From positions 57,666,201 to 57,730,200 of the forward strand of contig CM053140.1 in assembly GCA_028571685.1 (NCBI GenBank): a DNA stretch of 64,000 bases. The letters are read 5' to 3'. A model generated the notes under the pieces. That model searched no databases, was not told the origin of the DNA, and saw only the letters and a program-made list of their open reading frames with translations. Below, in pieces: positions 23,488 through 33,400 of the stretch. A program made the translations under genes and the position numbers. How positions within the stretch are numbered: the stretch's first letter is position 1; each line of letters opens with the position of its first letter. Origin of the DNA: Heterohyrax brucei (Eukaryota > Chordata > Mammalia > Hyracoidea > Procaviidae).

Positions 23488-24630
23488 AGTGGTTGCCTCC
23501 AAGCCTTCTTCGCCGAGCTGTTTTCAAGGGCAAGGGCTGGTTGGGAGTCTCGCCAGAACAAACTGATCACAAGAAAGGAGCATACACCAGAACGTCCTGT
23601 AAAAATTTAGTTAGAAACTAACTGCTAACTAGCCATTGGGATTAGTGACCTGTGGAGATAGTATTTATCAATTTATGTATACATTTTATTGATTTCTCAA
23701 TTAGGAATTAACTTATGTGAATTTTGCTTTCTGTTGTATTTTGATTGCCCTTCGTCCCAAGTGTATACTGAAGATTTCCATTCTGTATGCTGTTGTTTTG
23801 ACAGGTGACACTACAGTCTTGTAATGCTGTCTTTTATGTGCACACCAGATTTACCTTTTTACTAGCAACTGAAATAGAACGACTTTCTGGCATCCAGCAT
23901 TTTGGAGTCTGTCAGAAACTGTATAATAAGCCAGCAGTTTTTCTTATTTAACAGTTTAACTTGAATTTCTTAGAAGCCTATTCTCTGTCTGCTTTGAAAA
24001 ATTTTGGCACTGTATTTAACTGGGAAGTAAAAAATTGCCCATGTGATCCAGGTTAAATGAGAAGGATCTATCTGAGCTGGTCAGTTGCTGGGGTACACGT
24101 TACTAAGCTGGGTTTAAAGTTTAGTTTAATTATCTGCTAGGATTATCTAGAGCAGTTTATCCTTATACACACTAAGTCATCTTGTTCCCTTTTTTGAAGA
24201 GGTTAATTAACACTGCTATACATGATGGGGTGCCTCAGTTACCTGTCTGTATAGAAAGGGAAAATTAGACAAAGCATGCTTTTGGAAAGCAGATGCGAAT
24301 TGTTTGGAATTATTTCATTTTTCTGTCACTGTTGTTCCCTTGTGAGTCTACATTCCTGGTAGATGGTGAGTGTCGCTGTCAGAAGGCTGGTCTCTACCCT
24401 GTAAGGGCTGCTGGCCATTTGATGGGTGGGACAGTTTAAAAGCTCGCCTGAGGCTGGCTTGAAGCTTAGTCCTGTGAACCTGGTGATAAAGCAAAGAAGA
24501 GGTTCATTTTTGTAAATACTACTCATCTGGAATAGTAATACTAGATTTATCCTAATTTATGAACAAGAGATTAATGCAGTTTTAGACACATACACACAAA
24601 AATGTTTCAATAAAAGATTGCTGTCTTGTA
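23488..24630 (+). other. STX12: STX12 3' UTR (predicted extent)
   Basis: AT-rich sequence after the stop with no splice sites or repeats, up to the AATAAA at 24609. The cleavage site is predicted 10-25 bases after it; a longer form using a later signal cannot be excluded. Confidence 0.7.
24609..24614 (+). terminator. STX12: STX12 polyadenylation signal AATAAA
   Basis: A canonical hexamer 1.1 kb after the stop, followed by a T/G-rich stretch (gattgctgtcttgtaat). Confidence 0.7.
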
Positions 24631-24976
24631 ATATAAATGTTATCCACTCCCCTTTCTCATAGGCCTAGAGCAGTCAAAGGGAACATACTTTCTTTAAGCT
24701 CTCACAAAAATGTGAACCCAGCCAATGATTTCAGTTCCCCCTTTAGTGAATTAAAGGATTTGGCTACCCTGGATATATTTATATTCCTTTTTTTCCATTC
24801 TGCTTAATGTTACATAATTAATCATCTTTTATTATTAAACTAATGTGAATAGCATGGAAACAATAATCCAAATGCATAAGTTTCCTTTCACTCACCATTC
24901 CACCCAAATAATATAAATAAACATTTTTAAAGCTTTCATAGTCAATTTTTATGAGTTAACATCTTAATGAGGTAGG

Positions 24977-25034
24977 TATTAGATTATGTGCTGTCCTCTG
25001 AAAAATTGAGACTGCAGCCTTCCTTGGGGATCAG
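24977..25034 (+). other. Candidate exon A of the unknown gene
   Basis: Open in the frame VLDYVLSSEKLRLQPSLGI and two bases of a serine. The donor CAG|gtgagg is good. The acceptor (gaggtag) lacks a pyrimidine tract, so the left border is doubtful. Confidence 0.3.
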
Positions 25035-25221
25035 GTGAGGGTTGGTCTGGGGGATGGGATAGGTGCTGCTGCAGTCCTTCCTTGAAAAACAGGGCGGGAT
25101 TGTTGGGGTGGCACAGTGGCACAGACAGCAGCTTCACATGTATTTCCTTGGTTCTGTAATCACTGGTTCTTACCATTTGTGACACTCCAAGAGAGAAAAA
25201 CATCTTTTTTTTTGTGAAAAA

Positions 25222-25436
25222 CTATTTGAATTTGGGTAAAATAAAGTAACCATAGTTCTGTTCTATAATATTATGTATTCCAGTGGTAGTGGTAATGGTG
25301 GTCATGGGTAGCAAAGATAAGCTTGACTTAGAATTTGTGGTGGTTACCAAAGAGGTTCTGCTAGATAGTCCTAATAAACATCTCCAAAGAATCCTCCTGA
25401 TCTGTGCCTTGATCTTCTTTGGGGCACCGTGGTCTA
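25222..25436. other. No recognised feature
   Basis: Sequence between candidate exon A and a MER5 remnant. A 60-80 codon open frame exists on each strand, but neither has family resemblance. Confidence 0.5.
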
Positions 25437-25437
25437 G

Positions 25438-25608
25438 GGCAGTGATTCTTAACCTTGGCCTCACACTGGAAACTTAGGCAAAATACTGACACCTACATTT
25501 TCCTCTCCCAAGACCCAAACTTTTATTAGTTTGGAGTATAGCCTGGGCATAAGGATATTTAAAAGCTCCAGGTAATTTTTATGTACAATCATGGTTAAGA
25601 ACCACTGG
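25438..25608 (+). repeat. MER5-type DNA transposon remnant
   Basis: Left gcagtgattcttaaccttgg, right atcatggttaagaaccactgg: the imperfect terminal inverted repeats of a MER5-like hAT element. Confidence 0.78.
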
Positions 25609-25745
25609 TTTGGAGTACAAAAACTAGACTGGGCTGCAGGTGACCTGGACAATCTTAGCTCTGCCATTAACTTCCATGGGTCTTTGAACAAGTCACTTAA
25701 CCCATGGGCCTCAAGTTTTCTCAGTATATCCTTTCCATCTATAGA
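25609..25745 (+). repeat. MIR SINE
   Basis: gctctgccattaacttccat, then caagtcacttaacccatggg and ctcagtatatcctttcc give the MIR core. Confidence 0.65.
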
Positions 25746-26040
25746 ATTCTTTGATTATAAGGATCACATTGGCTTAATCTGAACATACAAATTGTTTGGT
25801 CACCTGTGTATTCCTTCCCTGTTTTCTTTCCTTTTTCTGATTCCATTATTCTTCCTTTATAGAACATTCTGGGAACACTGGGGAGATCTAGTATTCTCTG
25901 TTCAAATGAACTAAAACTGTAGTACTGTATAGGGTAAAGTAGAAATGTCCTGCTGGGCACTTCATTTGGAAATGTTCCAAAACAAGAGTGTGCTAGACCC
26001 CAGATTGATGCTTCTAGCAGGTAGGGATGTTCTCTTGCAG

Positions 26041-26217
26041 CAATGCTCAGTCTAGCTATGAAGAACTTAAACTGCCTTGTACCACAGGACAAGAATATCA
26101 AAATGAAATTACCATTCAGCCAGTGCAAAGTCATCCTGAGACATCTTCATTCAGTCTCTCTTGCTTTCCAGAGGCTGTCCCCCGTCATGGGAATGAAACG
26201 TCTGCTTTTGGTCAAGC
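26041..26217 (+). other. Candidate exon B of the unknown gene
   Basis: Acceptor gttctcttgcag. 177 nt: one base completing serine, then 58 codons starting NAQSSYEELKLPCTTGQEYQ and ending SAFGQA, plus one base. The site expected to be GT is GC (gctaga), which is either a rare GC donor or a sign of decay. Confidence 0.35.
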
Positions 26218-26480
26218 AGGCTAGAGGAATCAGGGACTTAGCCCATGCTTTTCCAAATATGTTTAATATAGTCCTAAAGTTTCAAAGAGTTTTTCATTAC
26301 TGCTTTCCAGGTCCACAAAATAGAGTTACTTTAGAATCTCTATTTAACGAGGGTATAGTTTGAAAGGTTTGGATTTCCAACCCCTGGCCCTACTTTTACA
26401 CCAACTGAGTGGTTCATCTTAATATTTTACTGAAATGAAATTAGATTAATAATGTATCACTTTTCTTTTTTAAAGGACAG

Positions 26481-26632
26481 TAGAACTTTCAGTGCAGGAA
26501 TGTGATTCAAGACCAAATTTTTACCAGTCCATTAAAAAGGAAGAAAAATTATGTATTGAGCTTTTTAAAGTACCTTCTGAGTTTGACCTAACAGTCTTTA
26601 AAAAGGGTGAAGATAATAAAAATGAAAATATG
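26481..26632 (+). other. Candidate exon C of the unknown gene
   Basis: The acceptor ttaaaggacag follows a T-rich tract; donor AATATG|gtaatg. 152 nt: two bases completing valine, then 50 codons starting ELSVQECDSRPNFYQSIKKE and ending NKNENM. Fully open and rich in charged residues. Confidence 0.38.
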
Positions 26633-26929
26633 GTAATGTTAGATGGCAGTCTTCATTTTTAAATCTCCTTAGGTGGCAAAACAAAAGTTGATTCCACTGT
26701 ATTTCTGTTTTTTTTAAACTGGTCTTTGACATCCCCCAAATCTGTGAACCATTCATCTAGACTAGCCCCATCATCTTACAACCAAAGAAGCTGAGGCCAG
26801 GAATGGCAGTCTAATACAGGAGTTTAAAGGCTTGAGGAGGCCTTTTGCATGTAGTCATCTATGGGATAATGTCTGAGCCCATATGATCAATAAGTTACAA
26901 AACGAAATGCTTTATTGTCTCATACCCAC

Positions 26930-27075
26930 GAAACCATCTAGGAGAGGTATTTTTCTTGTCCCCATTTTATGGATTGGGAAACAGAGTCACAGTAGTAATT
27001 AACCTGCTTGTAGTCAAACAGTTTATAAGTGATAGAGCCAGGATTTAATCTCAAGCACTCAGCAACCTTAAAAAT
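26930..27075 (-). repeat. MIR SINE, minus strand
   Basis: cccattttatggattgggaaa, agtcaaacagtttataagtg and agagccaggatttaatctca are the reverse complement of the MIR core and 5' part. Confidence 0.75.
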
Positions 27076-27344
27076 CACACCGTTAGACAATATAATACAC
27101 TGCTTCCATGCGACGGTATCACTGATACAAACCATCCTGCTCATCCCTCTTCAGAACCCTTTTCCTAAACACCTGGAGGAGTCCCAGTGTCTGCCCAACC
27201 TTTTATAAACTCCTGTTCTTCCATCAGTACCTTGTGAACTTCTCTTAATGCTAAGTGAAGCCTCCTGCTTGTATATTGTATACATACACATACCACTACA
27301 CATTATTTTTTCAGTGTCTTCCATTTGAACACTCACAACCCATA

Positions 27345-27430
27345 CCAAGGAAACCCTAGTCACACAGTGGTTAAGAGCTACAGCTCCTAGCTAGAAGGTC
27401 AGCAGTTTGAATCTATTAGGTGCTCATATC
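27345..27430 (+). repeat. AfroSINE, 5' part only
   Basis: gaaaccctagtcacacagtgg, gctacagctcctagctagaag, then agtttgaatctattaggtgc; stops before the tail. Confidence 0.85.
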
Positions 27431-27540
27431 AAATCATATCAAGGATATTGAAGAAAAAAAATCTCTGACATTAATATGCTCCTGATGTCTTTAGATTCTA
27501 TGCAAAGGAAGTCTATCAGAGGATAAGGAATTAATCTTTT

Positions 27541-27659
27541 TTTTTATTATGATTGAATGAAAATGTACATCTCCATATAAATTTGCATGTGCACCTATAT
27601 GCAGCTCCCACTGCTCTCTGTGCCCGATGACAGCACACTCTTCCTCTCTGCTCCATACA
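27541..27659 (-). mobile_element. Very short L1 3' insertion with 14-bp TSD
   Basis: Only 119 bp: T-rich end, then gattgaatgaaaatgtacat and tgcacctatatgcagctccc of the L1 3' UTR. The 14-bp direct repeat GGAATTAATCTTTT lies at 27527-27540 and 27660-27673. Confidence 0.93.
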
Positions 27660-27758
27660 GGAATTAATCTTTTTTGTGGCAGTACTAAAATCTAAAGGCA
27701 GCTAGCTCATCCGTCTTTCCATGTCAAAAAGTTAAGGGCCTAGACTGCTGCCCTCCAG

Positions 27759-27814
27759 TTTGCTGACATCACAGATGCCCAAACAAAGAGCATTTTGCTC
27801 TGTGAAGGGGTTAG
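27759..27814 (+). other. Candidate exon D of the unknown gene
   Basis: Acceptor ctgctgccctccag and consensus donor TTAG|gtaagt. 56 nt: FADITDAQTKSILLCEGV plus two bases. The entry phase fits candidate exon C and the exit phase fits exon E. Confidence 0.4.
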
Positions 27815-27927
27815 GTAAGTATAAGTTGCCACCGCTACATCACAGGCCAGTGTTTATCACGTATGCTGGAAACAGGGAACATGTCTGAGCAATAAGGAAT
27901 TATAAGGCCTTGTCCAGAAAACACTAC

Positions 27928-28210
27928 TGAGGTCAACTCTTTGGACAAAAATGAACTGGACTCTGGAACACAGTGTGACCATGTGGTGTGTGTTCTTTAT
28001 GGTTCTCTTCATTTATAGGATACTGTCCTACTGGTCTCTGGGGGGGAGAGAAGAGGGTGGAGAGGAAGGGACAGGAGCTTGTTAAATGTATATGACAAGC
28101 ATAGAATGTAAAGGAGTGTGCTGTCACCGGGCAAGGAGAGCAGAAGGAGCTGCAGATAGGGGGGCATGCAAAGTTAATTTGGATTGTATACTTAATCACA
28201 ATTAAAAAAA
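27928..28210 (+). mobile_element. L1 3' UTR end, plus strand
   Basis: tgtgaccatgtggtgtgtgtt, ggatactgtcctactggtct, gtgtgctgtcaccgggcaag and a short A-rich tail after cttaatcacaattaaaaaa. A 5'-truncated L1. Confidence 0.88.
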
Positions 28211-28212
28211 GA

Positions 28213-28350
28213 ATCATCAAGTTAGTTCCGACTCAGTAGTGACCCTATAGGACAGAGTAGAACTGCCTTATAGGGTTCTAAGGAACACCTGGTGGGCTCA
28301 AACTGCCAACCTTTTGGTTAGCAGCGGTAGTACTTAATGGTTATGTCATC
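28213..28350 (-). repeat. AfroSINE, minus strand (first of three in a row)
   Basis: ttagttccgactcagtagtg, agaactgccttatagggttc and caaccttttggttagcagcg: reverse-complement AfroSINE. Confidence 0.9.
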
Positions 28351-28351
28351 A

Positions 28352-28558
28352 GGTTTGAAGAAGGAAGCAAAGCAAAACTGTTGGCTTCAAGTCGGTTTCC
28401 ACTTAATGGTTGACCCTGTGTGTTACAAAGTATCACATAAGGTTCTCTTGACTATAATCTTTATGGCAGTAGATTGGCAGACCTTTTGTGGTATCACTGG
28501 GTGGGTTTGAGCCAGGTTAGTAGCTGAGGACAAACTGTTTGCACCACCCAGGGACCTA
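28352..28558 (-). repeat. AfroSINE-related SINE, minus strand (second)
   Basis: ggcttcaagtcggtttccac, ttgactataatctttatggc, gggtttgagccaggttagta and gcaccacccaggga. Same divergent subtype as 22310-22528. Confidence 0.82.
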
Positions 28559-28566
28559 TATCAGCC

Positions 28567-28706
28567 CTCAAAAAAAGCCAAACTCACTGCTGTCGAGTCA
28601 GTTCTGACTCACTGCGACCTTATGGAGCACCTGGCAGATTTGAACTGCCCACCTTGTGGCTAACAGACATAGTGTAGCACTTAAACCACTATGCCAGCAG
28701 GGTTCA
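28567..28706 (-). repeat. AfroSINE, minus strand (third)
   Basis: cactgctgtcgagtcagttc, ggagcacctggcagatttga and aaaccactatgccagcaggg. Partly deleted in the middle. Confidence 0.9.
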
Positions 28707-29015
28707 GCCCTAGAAGGGATTAAAACCCCATACACTAGCTGAGAAATTATAAGGTAAAATGGACAAGATTTTATCATTACTGATAGCCAGAAATGGCTTA
28801 TCTCCACCTCTTTCCTGAAGAGCATGGAACATCAAAAAGCAGGTGAATGTACCTTGTTCTTTCTTGTTACACTTAAAGAATTTTTGAGCATTTTTTAAAA
28901 TCATGTCCTTGTGCTCGAAGAAGAAAACCATAGTATTATTCTTGTTTTCTCAAATCCAAATCCAATTTAAAAAAACCCAATGCTGTTGAGTTAGAATTTG
29001 TATTTTTCCCATCAG

Positions 29016-29241
29016 CCTAGTTTTACTTTGGAATTGCAAGGCTGGAAAGGAGGATATGAAGAAGTCATTTGATCAGCGAACTGATAAATTAGCATCTCTG
29101 CTGGATGAGTTTATTGCACTGTTGAAGACCAGAAAACAAGTGATTCTCCAACCTGCTGGAGTTTGTACTTTTAAAATCCAAATTAATGTTATGCTACAGC
29201 AGGAAATCAAGAAAAATAACTCCATCATAGAGATTTCTTAA
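29016..29241 (+). other. Candidate terminal exon E of the unknown gene
   Basis: Acceptor tatttttcccatcag. One base completes a serine, then LVLLWNCKAGKEDMKKSFDQ and onward in one frame to TAA at 29239-29241. The centre has heptad-like leucines (LASLLDEFIALL), suggesting a short helix. No polyA signal was seen close by. Confidence 0.38.
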
Positions 29242-29529
29242 CTGGGTGTGCAGTGTCTCTTTCTGGGTGACCAGTAATTTTGCCATTGTCTTCTTGAAAA
29301 AGAAAATACTGGGTCAGACAGTCCTCCTTCCAAGTCTTCTACAAAAGCAAAAAGGTGCTGAGCATACTGAAGAACCTACCAATATCTAAATTACAATAGA
29401 TAGTTGTGATTAAAAAAGATGGCCTTTGGCGCTAGACACAAGTTTGAATCCAACTCATCACTTATATCGCAAGAGTATTGTGAGGATTAAATTAGATGAT
29501 CTATGCAATCCCAGCGCTTCCTCACACTT

Positions 29530-29720
29530 TTTGTTTCCCCTGGACTCAATTCTGACTCTTCCCGACCTGGTGTGTCTAAGTACAACTGTGCTCCGTAGGG
29601 TTTTCAAAACTGGCTTTTAGAAGTAGATTGCCAGGCCTTTCTTTTCAGGTCCCTCTGGGTGGACTCAAATTTCCACCCTTTTTAACAAGTAGGTCATCAT
29701 TTGCACTACCCACAGTGCAA
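29530..29720 (-). repeat. AfroSINE-related SINE, minus strand
   Basis: ggactcaattctgactcttc, tccgtagggttttcaaaact, gtccctctgggtggactcaa and tttgcactacccacagtg. Confidence 0.75.
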
Positions 29721-30379
29721 TGTGATCAAAGGCAAAAAACCCATAAGGGACCACGACTTTATTAACAACTTCAGCTTTGCGCAGTGAAGAGTTGGGCCAA
29801 GGACGCGTTTCTGGAAATCCAAGCTCCTCCTGGCTCCGGCTTTTCCAGACTTTTCATCAACAGGCTCGACTCCTAAGGCAGCTTCTCAGTCCCAGGCCCA
29901 GGCTTGAATTGGCAAGGTAGAAATAAGCAGAGTACAGCTTTTCCTTACGGGGCACACAGAAGAAAAAAAAGAATTCACGATCACTTCAATCCCTGAGCTC
30001 TGCCCCTAGTTTCTTTCCATGTATGAGGCGGAAAGCTGACAGTGCAGCCCAGCATTATCGATTTCTAAGATTTTGGAGTCCAGGAATGCGTCAGTAGGAG
30101 GGCGCACGGGTAGACAGTGCACCCCTTTCTGTAAGCCCTTTCTCCTCGGACACCTCTTGGCCAAAGAAGGCCACAACCTTCAGAGACTTCCAGAGTAGAC
30201 ACTCTCCCACAGACACGAAAACAAACCTCACAGCCTGCTCCCAAGCCCCACCGCCACTAAGACCGCGGCTGCTGTACCTGCGCGCGCACGCGCACAGGCT
30301 GCTGGGATGCCGCCTCTCCCCTCCCGGTCTTCCAGTTTCCCGGCGTGCTTCGGGCCCGCCAAATGGGAGGGGGAGACGC

Positions 30380-30390
30380 AAGATGGCGGC
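30380..30390 (+). promoter_or_regulatory. PPP1R8: YY1-type motif AAGATGGCGGC over the start codon
   Basis: The extended YY1 consensus overlaps the PPP1R8 ATG. Such downstream YY1 sites are common at TATA-less housekeeping promoters. Binding is inferred, not shown. Confidence 0.65.
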
Positions 30391-30438
30391 AGCCGCGAAC
30401 TCCGGCTCCAGCCTCCCGCTGTTCGACTGTCCGACCTG
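30383..30438 (+). CDS. PPP1R8: PPP1R8 coding exon 1
   Basis: ATG at 30383 in context caagATGg. Encodes MAAAANSGSSLPLFDCPT and two bases of Trp19; donor CTG|gtgagt. Confidence 0.97.
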
Positions 30439-33400
30439 GTGAGTGTCCGGGCGGGCAAGGCTGTATTGGCCTGCACTAAGCTAGGCTGGGCTGGAAGGGC
30501 GGCTTATTTCTCGTGGCGGGCAGAATGGCTCAGAACTCTGGGACTGGTTGAAGAAACGCCGTCTGCCACGCCGGGCCGGGCGGCGTGTGGAGGAATGGGG
30601 AGCCTGGAGCCCGGGCCCAGGAACTGAGGAGACCCTGGATTTGGTGCTCTACGGTGCTCGGTTAGGCAGCCCCTTGAACAGTCACCTGGTCCCTGGGACT
30701 CTTAGGGGCCTCGACCCCGAACTTAGCCAACTCCTGACTGAGTGCTTGGTGTTCTTGTGGAGCACGGTACCTGCCCCAATGCCCACTGTCCCGAGCGCGC
30801 ACGAGCCAGCTTGCCGACCCCAGTCCAAGCTCAGAGCACCGCATCACTCTCGTCGCTGCATCCCCGTGTGGAACTTGTCTTTCTCCCGCAGAGTGGGAGC
30901 TTCCTGAGGGCAGGGACAGCTCTGATCTACTCCTGTGTTCTTAGCGACCATCACGAAGCCTCTCACAAGTTGGCATCAAGTAATGTTGGAATGGACCTCT
31001 TTATCAGCCCGTAACAAGTTCTTGAGATTAATTTAGTCTTTGAGTGGGGATTCAGGATGAATAAATATGAATTGCCTTGGGAGGACACGCACCCGAGCAA
31101 CTATCTGTGCTGTAGCTCTTTACACAGTGTTTATGTTATGTGTGACGTCTCACTCCGTTATATTGAGATCCTCAAGGGCAGGGACTGCCTGATGCATCTT
31201 TGTATTCTTAGTTCCTAGGCCTAGGCCAGGCACATAGTAGGAATTCCCAAAGTATGCTTTGGCTGCAGTGTTCTTTTTCCTAGGCTTTTGGTCCAGTACT
31301 CTGTCTTTTCAGCCAGGGATTGTGAGATGACTGTGTTACATCTTCAGTCAGATTGGACAAGGATACATTTTTTGTGTGTGAATGTAGGAACTCTGGCAAG
31401 ATTGTTCATTCTTAAACGTCAGAGGAGCGGAACCAAGGAACCAAGTGAATACGTGGCTGTTTTCTCTGTCCCTTTGCACTTTTGTAACTCCGAATTGCTT
31501 CAGTCTATACATCCTGTGTTCATTTTGTTCCATTCTGCATTGATTTTGAACAAAAGAGCAAACTTATAGGTAGAAGAGACTGTTTTAGATACATGTACCC
31601 TTTCCTCGGAATCTGGTGTGTGGCAGACATTGCAGAGGTTCTTTGATATATACGTATGTATGCCTTTTGAAGGATCTGGTTTTATGAGTATAGCCAAAAG
31701 GGCCCTTAATCATGGCAGTGTAGAAAGACCCATTCAAGGGCAACAGGTATCTCTTGTACTCATTTGGTACCTGGTTTCATGGACATGAAGTTAGTGGGCT
31801 GTTCTAGCTCTCTAATTTTGGATCTGATTTTGGTCTCAGAGTTTAGGTCAGCACTCTCTGCTTATTCTGTGAGGAAACCAGTCATGATCAGCCCAAACAC
31901 CAACTGATTTTTTCTACCTTTTAATGGTATCAACCCCAAACCCCACTGCTGTTGCGTCAGTTGTGCCATGGGTTGATGATGGTGAATGGTATTAACAGTA
32001 ATGGTAAATCTTAGATTCACAGTGATCAGACTAACAGGGCTACAGTACTTGAATTCTGTGCTGCTTTCTATCTGAGGAAGATAACTCCAAAACCCACTGC
32101 CATCAAGTGGATTGCAGTTCATAGAGACGCTCTGTAACAGGGTAGAACTACCCCATAAGGTTTCCAAGGCTGTAAATCTTTACAGAAGCAGACTGCCACA
32201 TTTTTCTCCTGTGGAGAGGCTGGTGGGTTTGAATCACCCACCTTTTGATTAGCAGATGAGCACTTAACCATAATGCCACCAGAGCTCTTTCCAAGGTAGA
32301 TATCCAGTGTTACAATATAGATTTGTTTGGTGTGGTCTAAATACAGACCCACCAAAGTCTGTTTTAGAGGAATTGAATCACTGGGGAGGTGTCAGAAGTA
32401 GAAGAGAACTGTAATAACAGTGAAGTAGATGACATTTCTGCTTGAACATGAACTAATTATAGACTGGTAGGAGAGCTGTAATACTGAATGGGATGATTGT
32501 AAATAGCATGTATGAACTCATCCTGAAAATGCTTGTATCACTTTTATTTTTCAGGGCAGGTAAACCTCCACCTGGTTTACATCTGGATGTAGTCAAAGGA
32601 GACAAACTAATTGAGGTATGGGAAATACATGTCTTCCCTTTTTTCCCCACCATGCTCAAGATTTCTGCCAGTGAGTCATTCTCCACCCCCTCTCCTGTGC
32701 TTTGTTTTCCAGCAATGCTACTTTTGTTCATCTTGAAATTTTTTTTCTATTAAAAGCACATGATGATGTAACACATTCACCCTCATCTGTCCTCTACAGT
32801 TTGTTGTGACTTCTTTTACCTTCCAAATGTAGGTTTTTTTTTACAGGTGATGGAGTCATGGGCCTCAGTAAAACTGGAAGCTTTATAATTTGACATAGTC
32901 CTTCTCTCTGAGAATACATAAGATTGTGTGGCAGATGCAAGGTATGCGATAACTGAAGAAAGTGAATGCTTGTTATATGTCAGAGCACTGTGCTAGGCAT
33001 AGGGATTACAACAGTGGACAGAACAAACAAGATTATTGTCCTGAAAGAAGTAGTCCAGTGGGAAAGACACACAAAAAATTGTATAATTGAAATAAGTACT
33101 ATAAAGGAAAACTTCAGAGAAATTCAACTTAAGAAAACATGAGTTTCGATTAGTTATTAGGTTGTGTAAGTTTTTTAAATCCTTATGATGGTGTTTATTT
33201 GCTGAGAAATGAAGAATAAGCTTATGGGGCTGTGAGTCTTCTTTCTTAGATCAGCGTTGTGTTTGCTTGATCAACTAGAATTTGGGTTAAGGCACCATTA
33301 CTGAGTGCAGTATTTTTCTTTGGGATGTATAATAGAAACTGCATCCCATGGTTGCTAACTTGAGAGTTATCTGTGAAAACTCCTGAAGGATGGTCTGTAA

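Larger units (their letters stand above)
24977..29241 (+). pseudogene. Candidate unannotated or decayed multi-exon gene between STX12 and PPP1R8
   Basis: Five plus-strand segments (about 24977-25034, 26041-26217, 26481-26632, 27759-27814, 29016-29241) are open in one frame when joined, and the codon phases agree at all four junctions (2/1, 1/2, 0/0, 2/1). Donors are gtgagg, GC in place of GT at 26218, gtaatg and gtaagt; acceptors are tag, cag, cag, cag and cag. The product would be about 220 residues: a polar Ser/Gln-rich first half and a basic, helical C-terminal end (DMKKSFDQRTDKLASLLDEF) with a TAA at 29239-29241. No start codon or promoter was identified. I do not recognise the family. 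The choice of borders was mine, so chance or a decayed gene remain possible. Confidence 0.4.
30080..30640 (+). promoter_or_regulatory. PPP1R8: PPP1R8 promoter, CpG-rich and TATA-less
   Basis: GC content and CpG density rise sharply here (ctgcgcgcgcacgcgcac, cggcgtgcttcgggcccgcc) and drop away on both sides. No TATA box lies upstream of the start codon. This is the usual form of a housekeeping promoter. The transcription start is not resolved; about 30.30-30.36 kb is my guess. Confidence 0.82.

Noticed and set aside
30091-30627. Open frames on both strands across the CpG island, possible divergent gene
   Set aside because: GC-rich DNA is poor in stop codons. No donor, Kozak context or protein family supports a minus-strand gene, although a divergent non-coding transcript cannot be ruled out.
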